Positions 1 through 7,869 of a stretch of DNA of 32,827 nucleotides are shown here, piece by piece. The DNA is from Malonomonas sp036526255 (GTDB taxonomy: Bacteria; Desulfobacterota; Desulfuromonadia; Desulfuromonadales; Geopsychrobacteraceae). The first letter of the stretch is position 1. Each line of letters starts with the position of its first letter. Made by a program: the position numbers and the translations under genes. The notes under the pieces were generated by a model. That model saw only the letters and a program-made list of their open reading frames with translations. It ran no database searches and was not told where the DNA came from. The stretch lies in assembly GCA_036526255.1 (NCBI GenBank), contig DATCYW010000038.1, positions 1 to 32,827 on the forward strand. The letters are read 5' to 3'.

Positions 1-417
1 TCTTCCTTGAAGGCGATATTCTCAATGTTTCTCGACAGCAGCCGCGCCGAAGAGACCGCTGTTTTCGCCCACATGCGCAACGTGATCTACGGCTTTGCCA
101 AGCGCGGAAACTGCGTGCTGGTCGGTCATGGATCGGTTATCGCCGCACAGGACCTGCCCAACTGTATCCATTTGCGGCTGGTTGCTCCTTACGAATTCAG
201 GGTGAAGAAGATCATGCGTGTGCATAATCTTACCCAGAAAGAAGCGGAGCAGTTTATCGATCTGCATCAGCAGCAACGCGATGATTTTATCAAGCGCTTC
301 ACGGCTGGGCAGTTGGACGATCCGTTGCTTTATCATCTGGTGATCAATAATAGCCGACTGGGGGTTGATGCCATGGCCGAACTTGTCGAAGAATATATGG
401 TCATGTCACGCTCTTAA
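1..417 (+). CDS. Cytidylate kinase-like family protein (5' truncated by the window edge)
   Basis: The reading frame is open to the left edge, so this is the C-terminal ~138 residues of a longer protein and the real start lies outside. The visible part resembles the C-terminal half of cytidylate-kinase-like P-loop proteins (Cytidylate_kin2 type): a strand ending in GHGSVIA, then LHLRLVAP-like sequence (here IHLRLVAPYEFRV), a basic helix with R and K residues typical of the nucleotide-kinase LID region, and a helical tail. The Walker A motif would lie upstream, so activity cannot be judged. The internal TTG/ATG codons near position 7-31 are not credible starts because they fall inside the fold. 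A strong terminator follows the stop. Confidence 0.6.
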   Translation, partial: SSLKAIFSMFLDSSRAEETAVFAHMRNVIYGFAKRGNCVLVGHGSVIAAQDLPNCIHLRLVAPYEFRVKKIMRVHNLTQKEAEQFIDLHQQQRDDFIKRFTAGQLDDPLLYHLVINNSRLGVDAMAELVEEYMVMSRS

Positions 418-448
418 GCTGTGGAAGGTCTGCTTGTCTGGTTTGTTC

Positions 449-482
449 CGGTCACCCTTTATCGGGGTGACCGTTTCTCTTT
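449..482 (+). terminator. Intrinsic terminator after the cytidylate-kinase-like gene
   Basis: A perfect 9-bp stem (CGGTCACCC at 449-457 with GGGTGACCG at 465-473) around a 7-nt loop is followed by TTTCTCTTTT. It separates the first gene from the ABC-F gene 50 bp downstream. Confidence 0.85.
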
Positions 483-535
483 TGCCGTCGCAGTTCTGGT
501 TCTTCTGACAACAATTTTGTGCTATAACCTGCGCC

Positions 536-2455
536 ATGCTGCAATTACGAAAAATAACCAAATATTTCGCTGATCGGGCGATCTTCGCCGGAATCGACTG
601 GCACATCCGGCCGAGCGATCGGATTGGTCTGTGCGGTGAAAACGGCGCGGGTAAATCGACCCTGCTGAAGATGTTGGCCGGTCGGGTCGAGCCGGATGGC
701 GGGACCCTGCAGGCGGCCAAGGGGACGACCTTCGGCTATCTTCCGCAGGATGGTCTGGAGCATCGTGGCCGCAGCCTGTTTGATGAAGTGCACAGCGCCC
801 TCGAAGAGCTGCAGGCGATGGAGCGGGAGCTGCGGCAGCTCGAAACCAGAATAGCTGTTGCGGATAACGCCGCTGAGCTTGAGCGTTACGCCGAGCTGCA
901 GCAGTTGTTCGAACAGCGCGGTGGCTACCGGATGGAATCAGAGGTCGGCCGGGTGCTCAGCGGTCTCGGTTTCTCCGACGCGGACTTCAGCAAGCCCTGC
1001 GAGGCTTTTTCTGGCGGTTGGCAGATGCGGATCGCCTTGGCCAAACTGTTGCTGCAGACGCCAACGCTGCTGCTGCTTGATGAGCCGACCAACCACCTCG
1101 ATCTTCCTGCCCGCGATTGGCTCGAAGATTATCTGCTTGCTTACCCCTACGCCGTGGTGCTGGTTTCGCACGACCGGTTTTTTCTCGATAAAGTCGTTAA
1201 CCGGATTGTTGAAATCTGGAACGGCGATCTGACTGAATATCCCGGTAACTACAGCAAATATATTCGTGCGCGTGACGAGCGGATCGCCGCGCTGAAGGCC
1301 GCCAAGCAGCAGCAGGATGACGAGATTGCACGGATCGAGGGCTTTATCGGCCGCTTTCGTTATCAGGCCAACAAGGCTTCTCAGGTGCAGAGCCGGGTCA
1401 AGCAGCTGGAAAAGATCGTGCGGATTTCGTTGCCGCCACAGCGGAAAAAAATCGCTTTTCATTTTCCTGCTCCGCCCAAAGGGGGGCGGGTCGCACTGGA
1501 ACTGCATAAGGCATCGCAGCATTATGGTGAGCTGAAGGTGTTGCAGCAGGTCGATGTGCAGATTGAGCAGGGGGAGCGGGTCGCGTTGGTCGGTCCGAAC
1601 GGGGCCGGCAAGTCGACCCTGATGCGTCTTCTGGCAGGGACTGAAACGCCAGTCTCCGGCGAACGCAAAGAGGGGCATAACCTGCATCTCGCCTATTTCG
1701 CCCAGGATCAGGCCGCTGAGTTGGAGCCGACCCGTGACGTTTATGCCGAGTTGTCGGCCGATGCGCCGGTGGCGATGGTGCCGAAACTGCGCAATATTCT
1801 TGGTGCTTTTCTGTTCTCTGGTGATGATGTCGAAAAGTCGGTCAAGGTGCTCTCCGGCGGCGAGCGCAACCGGCTGGCGCTGGCGAAAATGCTGCTACGT
1901 CCAGCTAATTTGCTGCTGCTTGACGAACCGACCAATCACCTCGATCTGCAGTCGAAGCAGGTGCTGCTCGATTCGCTCAAGGGCTACCAGGGCACCATCG
2001 TGTTTGTTTCGCATGATCGTTATTTTGTTGATGAGCTGGCGACCCGGGTCATCGAGGTCGGCAATGGCCGGGTTGAATCCTACCTTGGTAACTATGAGGA
2101 TTTCCTTGTAGCCAAACAGCGCCTGGGGGACGTCAGTCACAGCAGCCAGCGGGTCGAACAGCATACGCAGGTGGCTGAAGAACAGCCCCTCGACAAGGAG
2201 GCGCGTCGTCAGGCGCACGCCGAGCGCAAAGAGCAGCAACGCCGCGAGCAGAAGCGTGAACGGGAGCTGTCCGAACTGGAAAAACGCATCGAAACCCTGG
2301 AGCAGCAGTTGGCTGCGCTGGAGCTGCAGATGGCCGATCCCGAACTTTATCAGGACGCGGAGCGCTGGCGCCGGGTCAGCGATCAGCACGCCAAGCTGAA
2401 AACCCAGCTGGATGATGCCTATCAGAGCTGGGAAGGCCTGCAGGAGTCGGCATGA
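536..2455 (+). CDS. ABC-F family ATPase (ribosome-associated type, two ABC domains)
   Basis: This 639-residue soluble protein has two ABC domains and no membrane segments, the hallmark of ABC-F proteins, which act on ribosomes rather than as transporters. Domain 1 has Walker A GENGAGKST at residues 34-42, signature FSGGWQMR and Walker B LLLLDEPTNHLD. A charged linker of about 80 residues (the P-site tRNA interaction motif region) follows. Domain 2 has Walker A GPNGAGKST near 353-361, signature LSGGERNR and a second LLLLDEPTNHLD. A Lys/Glu/Gln-rich C-terminal coiled coil occupies roughly the last 90 residues. Length and coiled coil fit the Uup/YheS/YdiF groups; I cannot assign one. The stop overlaps the next start by 4 bp (ATGA), implying translational coupling. 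Confidence 0.93.
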   Translation: MLQLRKITKYFADRAIFAGIDWHIRPSDRIGLCGENGAGKSTLLKMLAGRVEPDGGTLQAAKGTTFGYLPQDGLEHRGRSLFDEVHSALEELQAMERELRQLETRIAVADNAAELERYAELQQLFEQRGGYRMESEVGRVLSGLGFSDADFSKPCEAFSGGWQMRIALAKLLLQTPTLLLLDEPTNHLDLPARDWLEDYLLAYPYAVVLVSHDRFFLDKVVNRIVEIWNGDLTEYPGNYSKYIRARDERIAALKAAKQQQDDEIARIEGFIGRFRYQANKASQVQSRVKQLEKIVRISLPPQRKKIAFHFPAPPKGGRVALELHKASQHYGELKVLQQVDVQIEQGERVALVGPNGAGKSTLMRLLAGTETPVSGERKEGHNLHLAYFAQDQAAELEPTRDVYAELSADAPVAMVPKLRNILGAFLFSGDDVEKSVKVLSGGERNRLALAKMLLRPANLLLLDEPTNHLDLQSKQVLLDSLKGYQGTIVFVSHDRYFVDELATRVIEVGNGRVESYLGNYEDFLVAKQRLGDVSHSSQRVEQHTQVAEEQPLDKEARRQAHAERKEQQRREQKRERELSELEKRIETLEQQLAALELQMADPELYQDAERWRRVSDQHAKLKTQLDDAYQSWEGLQESA

Positions 2456-3723
2456 CCGAAACGTCGCCCTATGTTGTGCTGGTGACCGGCACCTCGGCCG
2501 GGGTTGGTAAGAGCACTCTGGCGTGTAACCTGACGGTCTACCTCAAGGCGCTTGCCGAAGATTTGCCGGTCGCCTATGCCTCACTTGAGGCTGGGGCGGA
2601 TGTCGATGGCATGTTTTTGTTGGCTGACCGGCCAACGTATTCGCTGGCCGATCTGCAGCGGACTGTTCCCTTTGGGCAGCTGTTTCGGCTTGGGCAGTTC
2701 GGTGTTGATTACTGCGCGGCCGTAAGTGAAAAACAACGCCCTGAATCGACGCTGTTTCTGCGCACTGGCCTTGCGCGGGCGAATTATTCCGGGGTGCTGG
2801 TTCTGGACGCCGCCGGAGACAGCCCTTTTTTGTCGGCCGCGCTGTCCGCCGCTGATCTGGTCATCACGCCGGTCAAGGATCCGGCTGCTCTGCCAGCATT
2901 GATCCGCCTGCAGAAGGCGTTGCTCGCCAGCGGCGGTGAGCGCGAGCAGCTCTGGTTATTGCCGAGTCAGTTGGGCGAAGCCAGTCAATATCAGGCTGAC
3001 GCAGCTTTGACTGAGTTTCTGCGTTTCGCAGCGCAGGAGCGCGGTTTTCAGGTGTTGGACGAACTGTTGACCGCTGAGACTCTGGTCGCTGAGCTGGCGG
3101 TGAAATTCTCCAAACCGGTACTGACCCGGACCCCAGAGAGTGTTCTGCACCAGCAGTTGAAAAGAATTGCCGCGCTGGTGCTGGACCAGCGCCAGCAGCA
3201 AACCAGCTTTTCGGTTCGGGTGCGCAGGATGCTGCAGGACGGCCTGTTGCCGTCACGGGCCAGGCGGATTGGGTTGCGCTGTCCGCTCTGCGGACGGCCC
3301 GCCTTGACCGGAGAGGTGCATTATCTGGAGTCGTTCCCGGCGCGCCGGCGGTTGTTGCTGCATCGGAGCTGCGTTGTCGCCCTGCTGGCAGAAACTGGCG
3401 CTGCGGCTTTTTATGGCGAACCCGGCGTGACACTGGTACAGTCCGGTGCGCTGTTTGGTGCGGGAAACGACCATCTGCGGTTGCAGGTTCTGTCAGCTGA
3501 GGCTGAGCTGCTGAACACTGAACTGGTCTCGGCTGGAGAGAATCCTGCCTGGCTTGCGCTGTCGCATGCTGCTACGGGCCGTTGTCTGGCGGAGCTTTAT
3601 CAGGAACTGTTTATCTATTCTGAGCCGCTGCCGGTGACTGAAGTTTTTACTGCGGGCTGGTCTCGGCAGTTCGTGAGCCGTCGGCGGATGCTGCGATTGG
3701 CCTGTGAGTCTGAACTCGTGTAG
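2452..3723 (+). CDS. ParA/MinD-like P-loop ATPase with C-terminal putative zinc finger
   Basis: This 423-residue protein opens with a deviant-type Walker A, GTSAGVGKST at residues 13-22, after a beta strand, as in MinD/ParA/CobQ-type ATPases. A second strand (SGVLVLDAAGDSPFL) and a third (DLVITPVKDPAALPALI) match the switch II and guanine-loop-like positions of that fold. The C-terminal third differs: it contains CPLC at residues 277-280 and HRSC at 304-307, a C-x2-C-x23-H-x2-C arrangement that could bind zinc. No signal peptide or membrane segment is visible. It overlaps the ABC-F stop by 4 bp. Function is unknown; a positioning, assembly or scaffold-ATPase role is inference only. Confidence 0.7.
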   Translation: MTETSPYVVLVTGTSAGVGKSTLACNLTVYLKALAEDLPVAYASLEAGADVDGMFLLADRPTYSLADLQRTVPFGQLFRLGQFGVDYCAAVSEKQRPESTLFLRTGLARANYSGVLVLDAAGDSPFLSAALSAADLVITPVKDPAALPALIRLQKALLASGGEREQLWLLPSQLGEASQYQADAALTEFLRFAAQERGFQVLDELLTAETLVAELAVKFSKPVLTRTPESVLHQQLKRIAALVLDQRQQQTSFSVRVRRMLQDGLLPSRARRIGLRCPLCGRPALTGEVHYLESFPARRRLLLHRSCVVALLAETGAAAFYGEPGVTLVQSGALFGAGNDHLRLQVLSAEAELLNTELVSAGENPAWLALSHAATGRCLAELYQELFIYSEPLPVTEVFTAGWSRQFVSRRRMLRLACESELV

Positions 3724-3741
3724 CTTGCAGGGCATCGGTGA

Positions 3742-3771
3742 TTGACAGTTTTTCCGGCTTGTTTTTATAGT
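3742..3771 (+). promoter_or_regulatory. Predicted sigma70-type promoter for the DUF4388-like gene
   Basis: A perfect -35 TTGACA at 3742-3747 lies 18 bp from TATAGT at 3766-3771, which matches the -10 consensus at five of six bases. Transcription would start near 3778. That excludes the in-frame TTG at 3774 as the start codon and supports ATG at 3810. Confidence 0.7.
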
Positions 3772-3809
3772 GTTTGAGCAATGAAATTTCTTTTATTGGT
3801 GAGAGCGTC

Positions 3810-4757
3810 ATGATTTTTCTACCGCGCGGGATCCCCGTTCGAGAAAAGGTCAATCCGGCCAGAATCAATCTGCCAGAAGCGATGGCAAAGTTGCGTGATG
3901 GCAGCTTTACCGGCTATCTGCGCTTTGATTCCGCGCAGGGGACCGGGGTGGTGATTTTCGAGCGCGGCAAGCTGGTCAGTGCGCTCTACATTGCTGCCGA
4001 TGAAAAAGAGCGATTGATCGCTTATGATGCTATCGCTCGGATCTTTGAAATCTCGATTCTTGGCAATGCCACACTGAATATTTTTCGGTTGGTGCCGGAG
4101 TTGGCCATCGGTATTCATGCGCTGTTGCACGGCAGCTATCTTTACCGGGGGCAGGATCTGAAGCTGGTTAATATTGAAGGGTTGCAGCGGCGAATCAGGG
4201 ACGAGCAGATCAGTGGCTGTCTGCGGGTCTATGCCGAGGACAAGGTTGTTCTGATCTTTTACGAGCAGGGGCATTCACTTGGTTTTTTTCACGATGGTGG
4301 TGACGATATCGTGACAACGGCGGACCTGACCCGGTCGGTCGCTCGCTTGCCCGGGGTCCGGTTCGATCTGCTGGAGACGGCATACGGCAGGAACTTGATG
4401 TTGGCCGACCTGATGGCTTCGGCCGATCTTGGCCCGATCTGGCAGCGCACCCGCAAGTTGCTGCTGGACGATCGGCGCAAGTCGGAAGAGAAAGCGATCC
4501 GCTCAATGGAGGAACGTCAGGAGCTGCGCCGTCAACAGCTGCTGCTGCAGATGAAAGCCATCGCCGGAAACCACATCGGCAAGTTCGGCATTTCTCAAGT
4601 TGATAAGGCCTTCAGTCTGGTCGGTCCGGATATCCGGGTGGAGGAGTTGGCGAAGTTTTATGACGAACTGCAGCGGTTAGCCAAACTGGTCGCCGGACCG
4701 AAAAAAATTAACGCCATGCTTGATGAGATGAAGCAGCAGGCCAGTTCGAGGGATTGA
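3810..4757 (+). CDS. Protein with two DUF4388-like repeats
   Basis: This is a soluble 315-residue protein. Two related beta-rich segments are visible: one near residue 20 (SFTGYLRFD, then GVVIFERGKLVSALY) and one near residue 130 (QISGCLRVY, then VVLIFYEQGHSLGFF). The pattern of a short G-x-L strand followed by a hydrophobic strand ending in G-K/H-L matches DUF4388/PATAN-like domains, which are common in Geobacter and often sit in signalling proteins. The C-terminal ~100 residues are helical and charged (KSEEKAIRSMEERQ region). ATG 3810 is chosen because GGTGAGAG lies 5 nt upstream and a promoter would start transcription near 3778. The membrane protein gene begins 27 bp downstream, so the two probably form an operon. 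The biochemical role is unknown. Confidence 0.62.
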   Translation: MIFLPRGIPVREKVNPARINLPEAMAKLRDGSFTGYLRFDSAQGTGVVIFERGKLVSALYIAADEKERLIAYDAIARIFEISILGNATLNIFRLVPELAIGIHALLHGSYLYRGQDLKLVNIEGLQRRIRDEQISGCLRVYAEDKVVLIFYEQGHSLGFFHDGGDDIVTTADLTRSVARLPGVRFDLLETAYGRNLMLADLMASADLGPIWQRTRKLLLDDRRKSEEKAIRSMEERQELRRQQLLLQMKAIAGNHIGKFGISQVDKAFSLVGPDIRVEELAKFYDELQRLAKLVAGPKKINAMLDEMKQQASSRD

Positions 4758-4784
4758 TCCTTTTCGTTTTTTCAGGAGCAAGTC

Positions 4785-5471
4785 GTGGATTTGAATATCG
4801 TTCATATCGTCCTCTGGTTGATCGCCGGGCTGGCGTCATTCTCCTTCAGTCTGGGTAACGCGCGGGTCTGGACCAGCATCTGTGTCGGTTTCGTGCTGAT
4901 TCTGCTCGCTGAAGTGATCCCGGCAGCTATACCGTTTTTGCCTGGCCTGCAGCTCCCGCAGGTGCAGGCCCTTGGCTACATCACTGGCACTGTTGCGATT
5001 ATGGTGATCACGCACGGTTTTCAGGAATACTACATGTTCAGTCGCACTCTGGAGGTCGAGGGGCAGAAACTGCATGTTTATCTGGGAGTTCTTGCGGTGC
5101 TGGTTGCATCGATGCTGTTTGTCCTGATCAATCCGACTCCGACCAGCGAGACGTTGCGGATCATCAATATCGTCGAGAACAGTTGCTGGGTTTTTCTTTC
5201 GGTTATCAATATCGACATGATCCGCAAGATTTATCAGGCAGTGAAGGATACCCCGATCAGTAGAGGGTTTATCGCTTTCATGTTCGTCTTCGGCTTTATT
5301 TTTCTCTGGAAGGGGGCGGCACTTTATGTGCAAGTCTACGGCCTCGATATGGTCGCTGATCAGTTTCCTGTCCGCTATAAGATTTCACTGTATGTGCATG
5401 AAATCGGTAACCTTTTAACCAGTATCTCGGTCGGTGCGACCTTTATGATATTGGCCCGTTTGTTACGCTGA
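4785..5471 (+). CDS. Polytopic membrane protein of unknown function
   Basis: This 228-residue protein starts with GTG, preceded by CAGGAGC 5 nt upstream. About seven hydrophobic segments can be traced, near residues 5-20, 27-48, 60-80, 95-115, 128-145, 160-182 and 205-226, with short loops and a more polar loop (DMIRKIYQAVKDTP) between segments 5 and 6. There are no recognisable catalytic domains, so it could be a membrane sensor, an anchor or a small transporter. It lies 27 bp behind the DUF4388-like gene and probably shares its promoter. I do not recognise the family. Confidence 0.6.
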   Translation: MDLNIVHIVLWLIAGLASFSFSLGNARVWTSICVGFVLILLAEVIPAAIPFLPGLQLPQVQALGYITGTVAIMVITHGFQEYYMFSRTLEVEGQKLHVYLGVLAVLVASMLFVLINPTPTSETLRIINIVENSCWVFLSVINIDMIRKIYQAVKDTPISRGFIAFMFVFGFIFLWKGAALYVQVYGLDMVADQFPVRYKISLYVHEIGNLLTSISVGATFMILARLLR

Positions 5472-5476
5472 CATGG

Positions 5477-5510
5477 GGCGGATATTCGCCCATTGCGGCG
5501 GCCATTCGCC
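5477..5510 (+). repeat. Two tandem palindromic repeats upstream of the liv operon
   Basis: Two 14-bp elements, GGCGGATATTCGCC at 5477-5490 and GGCGGCCATTCGCC at 5497-5510, are spaced exactly 20 bp apart. Each is an inverted repeat GGCG-N6-CGCC, and they differ at two central bases. They start 5 bp after the membrane-protein stop and end about 48 bp before the liv -35 box. They could be regulator binding sites on one helix face or weak transcript-end hairpins; there is no U-tract. Confidence 0.5.
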
Positions 5511-5558
5511 TATAACATTGTTTTGGATGGTTCTGGTAGTTTATTGATTGATTTATTC

Positions 5559-5587
5559 TTGACCACTCATAGGGTTTGCCTTATATG
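5559..5587 (+). promoter_or_regulatory. Predicted sigma70-type promoter of the liv operon
   Basis: TTGACC at 5559-5564 is separated by 17 bp from TATATG at 5582-5587. Transcription would begin near 5594, giving a leader of about 50 nt that carries the strong ribosome binding site AGAGGAGG at 5631-5638, 8 nt before the ATG at 5647. Confidence 0.65.
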
Positions 5588-5646
5588 TAGTCAATCTTAC
5601 GAAACATTGTTTTTCTCGAACTTAAAATCCAGAGGAGGTTTCACCG

Positions 5647-6762
5647 ATGAAAAAGTTTTCTGTGATGTTATCCACGACAGCCCTCGTATTTAGCTTGGCT
5701 GTTCCGGGGTTTGCCGCTGACACGATCAAGCTTGGTGTTGCAGGCCCCCACAGTGGTGACTTGGCCCCTTACGGTATTCCGGCGATGAAGGCCGCTCAGT
5801 TGGTCGTGAAAAAAGTTAATGCTGCCGGTGGTGTTCTCGGTAAGCAGGTTGAGTTGTTGATTCAAGACGATCAGTGTAAGCCGGAAATTGCGACCAACAC
5901 CGCGACCAAACTGGTCACCGAAGGCGCTAACGTCGTTCTCGGTCATATCTGTTCCGGTGCGACTAAAGCAGCACTGGGAATTTATAACGATGCTAAAATT
6001 CCGGTTATGTCACCATCCGCGACCAACCCGCCTCTGACCCAGAGTGGTGATTACCCGAACTTTTTCCGCACCATCGCCTCTGATGACATGCAGGCCAAGA
6101 TGGCTGTCGATTTCGCCATCAATACCCTGGGCCTGAAAAAGATCGCCGTACTGCACGACAAAGGTGATTATGGCAAGGGCTTTGCCGAATTCGCCAAGCA
6201 ATACCTTGATCAGTCCGGCAAGGCAGAAGTGGTTCTGTTCGAAGGGGTCACCCCGGGCGCCATGGATTATTCCTCTATCATTCAGAAGGTCCGTCGTGAG
6301 AATGCAGAAGCGCTGATCTTTGGTGGTTATCACCCTGAAGCGTCCAAGATTGTCGCTCAGATGAAGCGTAAGCGTATGGACACAGTGTTCATTTCTGACG
6401 ACGGCGTCAAAGATGACAGCTTCCTTAAGGTTGCCGGTGATGCAGCTGACGGTGCTTATGTGACCGGTCCGCGCGATCTTTCCAGCATTCCGTTGAACTC
6501 CGCTGCGACTGCAGAGTTCAAGGCGGAGTACGGCGCAGAGCCAGGTGCCTTTTTCCAGGAAGCATATTCCGCAACCATGGCAATGCTGAACGCGATCGAA
6601 AAAGCTGGCAGCACCGATTACGATGCTGTGACCAATATTCTGCGCACCCAGTATGTTGATACTCCGGTCGGCAGCATCAAGTTCGACAGCAAAGGTGACG
6701 CAGAAGGCGTCGGTTTCTCGATCTATAAGGTCGAAGCTGGTTCTTTCAAAGAGCTTAAATAG
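5647..6762 (+). CDS. livJ: Branched-chain amino acid ABC transporter substrate-binding protein
   Basis: This 371-residue periplasmic binding protein of the Leu/Ile/Val family captures substrate and delivers it to the LivHM permease. A Sec signal peptide is clear: basic MKKF, hydrophobic core, and a predicted cut after GFA at about residue 23. The mature protein begins with DTIKLGVAGPHSGD, typical of the family. Two cysteines (QDDQC and GHIC) occupy the positions of the conserved disulfide in E. coli LivJ. The strong Shine-Dalgarno sequence and its first position in the operon fit high expression. Two hairpins separate it from livH. Specificity for Leu/Ile/Val over other amides or amino acids cannot be read from sequence alone. 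Confidence 0.93.
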   Translation: MKKFSVMLSTTALVFSLAVPGFAADTIKLGVAGPHSGDLAPYGIPAMKAAQLVVKKVNAAGGVLGKQVELLIQDDQCKPEIATNTATKLVTEGANVVLGHICSGATKAALGIYNDAKIPVMSPSATNPPLTQSGDYPNFFRTIASDDMQAKMAVDFAINTLGLKKIAVLHDKGDYGKGFAEFAKQYLDQSGKAEVVLFEGVTPGAMDYSSIIQKVRRENAEALIFGGYHPEASKIVAQMKRKRMDTVFISDDGVKDDSFLKVAGDAADGAYVTGPRDLSSIPLNSAATAEFKAEYGAEPGAFFQEAYSATMAMLNAIEKAGSTDYDAVTNILRTQYVDTPVGSIKFDSKGDAEGVGFSIYKVEAGSFKELK

Positions 6763-6777
6763 CCAAGATTACAGACA

Positions 6778-6808
6778 AGCAGCGAAAAGCTGTGCTTTAG
6801 GCGCTGCT
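6778..6808 (+). promoter_or_regulatory. Hairpin after livJ (first of two)
   Basis: AGCAGCG at 6778-6784 pairs with CGCTGCT at 6802-6808. Inside it AAAGC (6786-6790) pairs with GCTTT (6794-6798) around a TGT loop, giving a two-part stem. There is no U-tract, so it is more likely an mRNA 3'-end stabiliser or processing site than a terminator. Confidence 0.5.
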
Positions 6809-6819
6809 GCTTGAACCCT

Positions 6820-6854
6820 CTTCAGGGGATTGGCGTTTTGCCAGTCCCCTGAAG
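6820..6854 (+). promoter_or_regulatory. Strong hairpin between livJ and livH (attenuator or mRNA stabiliser)
   Basis: CTTCAGGGGA at 6820-6829 pairs perfectly with TCCCCTGAAG at 6845-6854, and TGGC (6831-6834) pairs with GCCA (6840-6843) around a 5-nt loop. The run after it, CTTTGTTTG, is only moderately T-rich, which would suit partial termination. This could raise binding-protein levels over the permease, as is known for other binding-protein operons. Confidence 0.7.
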
Positions 6855-6954
6855 CTTTGTTTGCACTCGAAACTGTTCGCAGACCTCCCCCGTAGCTTTT
6901 TGCAGTACAAACAGATGTGTGTGGCTGCCAACTCTTATCTCTCTGGTTTTCTCT

Positions 6955-7857
6955 ATGGATTATTTTCTCGAGCTTTTTCTCAGTGGTACCACCCGGGGGA
7001 GCATTTATGCTCTGATCGCGCTGGGTTACACCATGGTGTACGGTATTATCCAGCTGATAAATTTCGCCCATGGTGAAATTTACATGATCGGTGCCTTTGT
7101 GGCCCTGATTGTTGCTGGGGTCTGTACGATTTATGGCTTCAGTGGTATTTCCGTACTGATCATGGCCGGAATTATCGCGGTGATTTATGCCAGCGCCTAT
7201 GGCTATACCCTGGAAAAAATTGCCTACCGGCCGCTGCGCGGTGCGCCGCGGTTGTCACCGCTGATCAGCGCCATCGGTATGTCGATCTTTTTACAGAACT
7301 ACGTGCTGCTGGCGCAGACCTCCGATTTTCTGCCATTCCCCCGCTTGATCCCTGATTTTGAGTTCATGGAACCGGTCGCGCACATTATCGGTTCCCCCGA
7401 ACTGGTGATCCTGGTCACAACCGTCATCACCATGATTCTGCTCTCTTTGCTGATCAAAAAAACCAAGGTTGGCAAGGCGATGCGGGCAACCCAGCAGGAT
7501 ATGAGCATGGCGCGGTTGGTCGGTATTAACGTCGACCGGGTGATTTCACTAACTTTCGTCATCGGTTCAGCGCTGGCCGCCATCGGCGGTGTGCTGGTTG
7601 CTTCTTATATCGGCCAGGTTAACTTTTACGTCGGTTTTCTCGCCGGGGTTAAAGCATTTACTGCTGCGGTTCTGGGTGGTATCGGCTCGATCCCCGGAGC
7701 GGTGTTGGGTGGGCTGGTGCTCGGTTGGACGGAGAGTTTCGCCGCCGGCTATATCTCCAGTGATTACGAGGATGTGTTCGCCTTTGGCCTGCTGGTGGTG
7801 ATTTTAATCCTGCGCCCGGCTGGACTTCTCGGTAAAGCACGTAAGCAGAAGGTTTAA
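6955..7857 (+). CDS. livH: Branched-chain amino acid ABC transporter permease LivH
   Basis: This inner-membrane permease has 300 residues and about eight hydrophobic segments. The sequence after the start (SGTTRGSIYALIALGYTMVY, then INFAHGEIYMIGA) is the standard N-terminal LivH pattern, and GVLVASYIGQ and AAVLGGIGSIPGAVLGG are typical of the C-terminal half. An upstream in-frame GTG at 6919 would add 12 residues, but neither start has a good ribosome binding site; ATG 6955 matches usual family length. It pairs with LivM, whose start follows 12 bp after the stop. The weak initiation region and the upstream hairpins suggest lower output than livJ. Confidence 0.92.
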   Translation: MDYFLELFLSGTTRGSIYALIALGYTMVYGIIQLINFAHGEIYMIGAFVALIVAGVCTIYGFSGISVLIMAGIIAVIYASAYGYTLEKIAYRPLRGAPRLSPLISAIGMSIFLQNYVLLAQTSDFLPFPRLIPDFEFMEPVAHIIGSPELVILVTTVITMILLSLLIKKTKVGKAMRATQQDMSMARLVGINVDRVISLTFVIGSALAAIGGVLVASYIGQVNFYVGFLAGVKAFTAAVLGGIGSIPGAVLGGLVLGWTESFAAGYISSDYEDVFAFGLLVVILILRPAGLLGKARKQKV

Positions 7858-7869
7858 TAGGTGGCCGTT

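Noticed and set aside
938..1687. 249-codon minus-strand frame inside the ABC-F gene
   Set aside because: Shadow of the ABC-F coding sequence.
5493..5693. 66-codon frame across the liv promoter region
   Set aside because: It runs through the promoter and into livJ out of frame and has no ribosome binding site.
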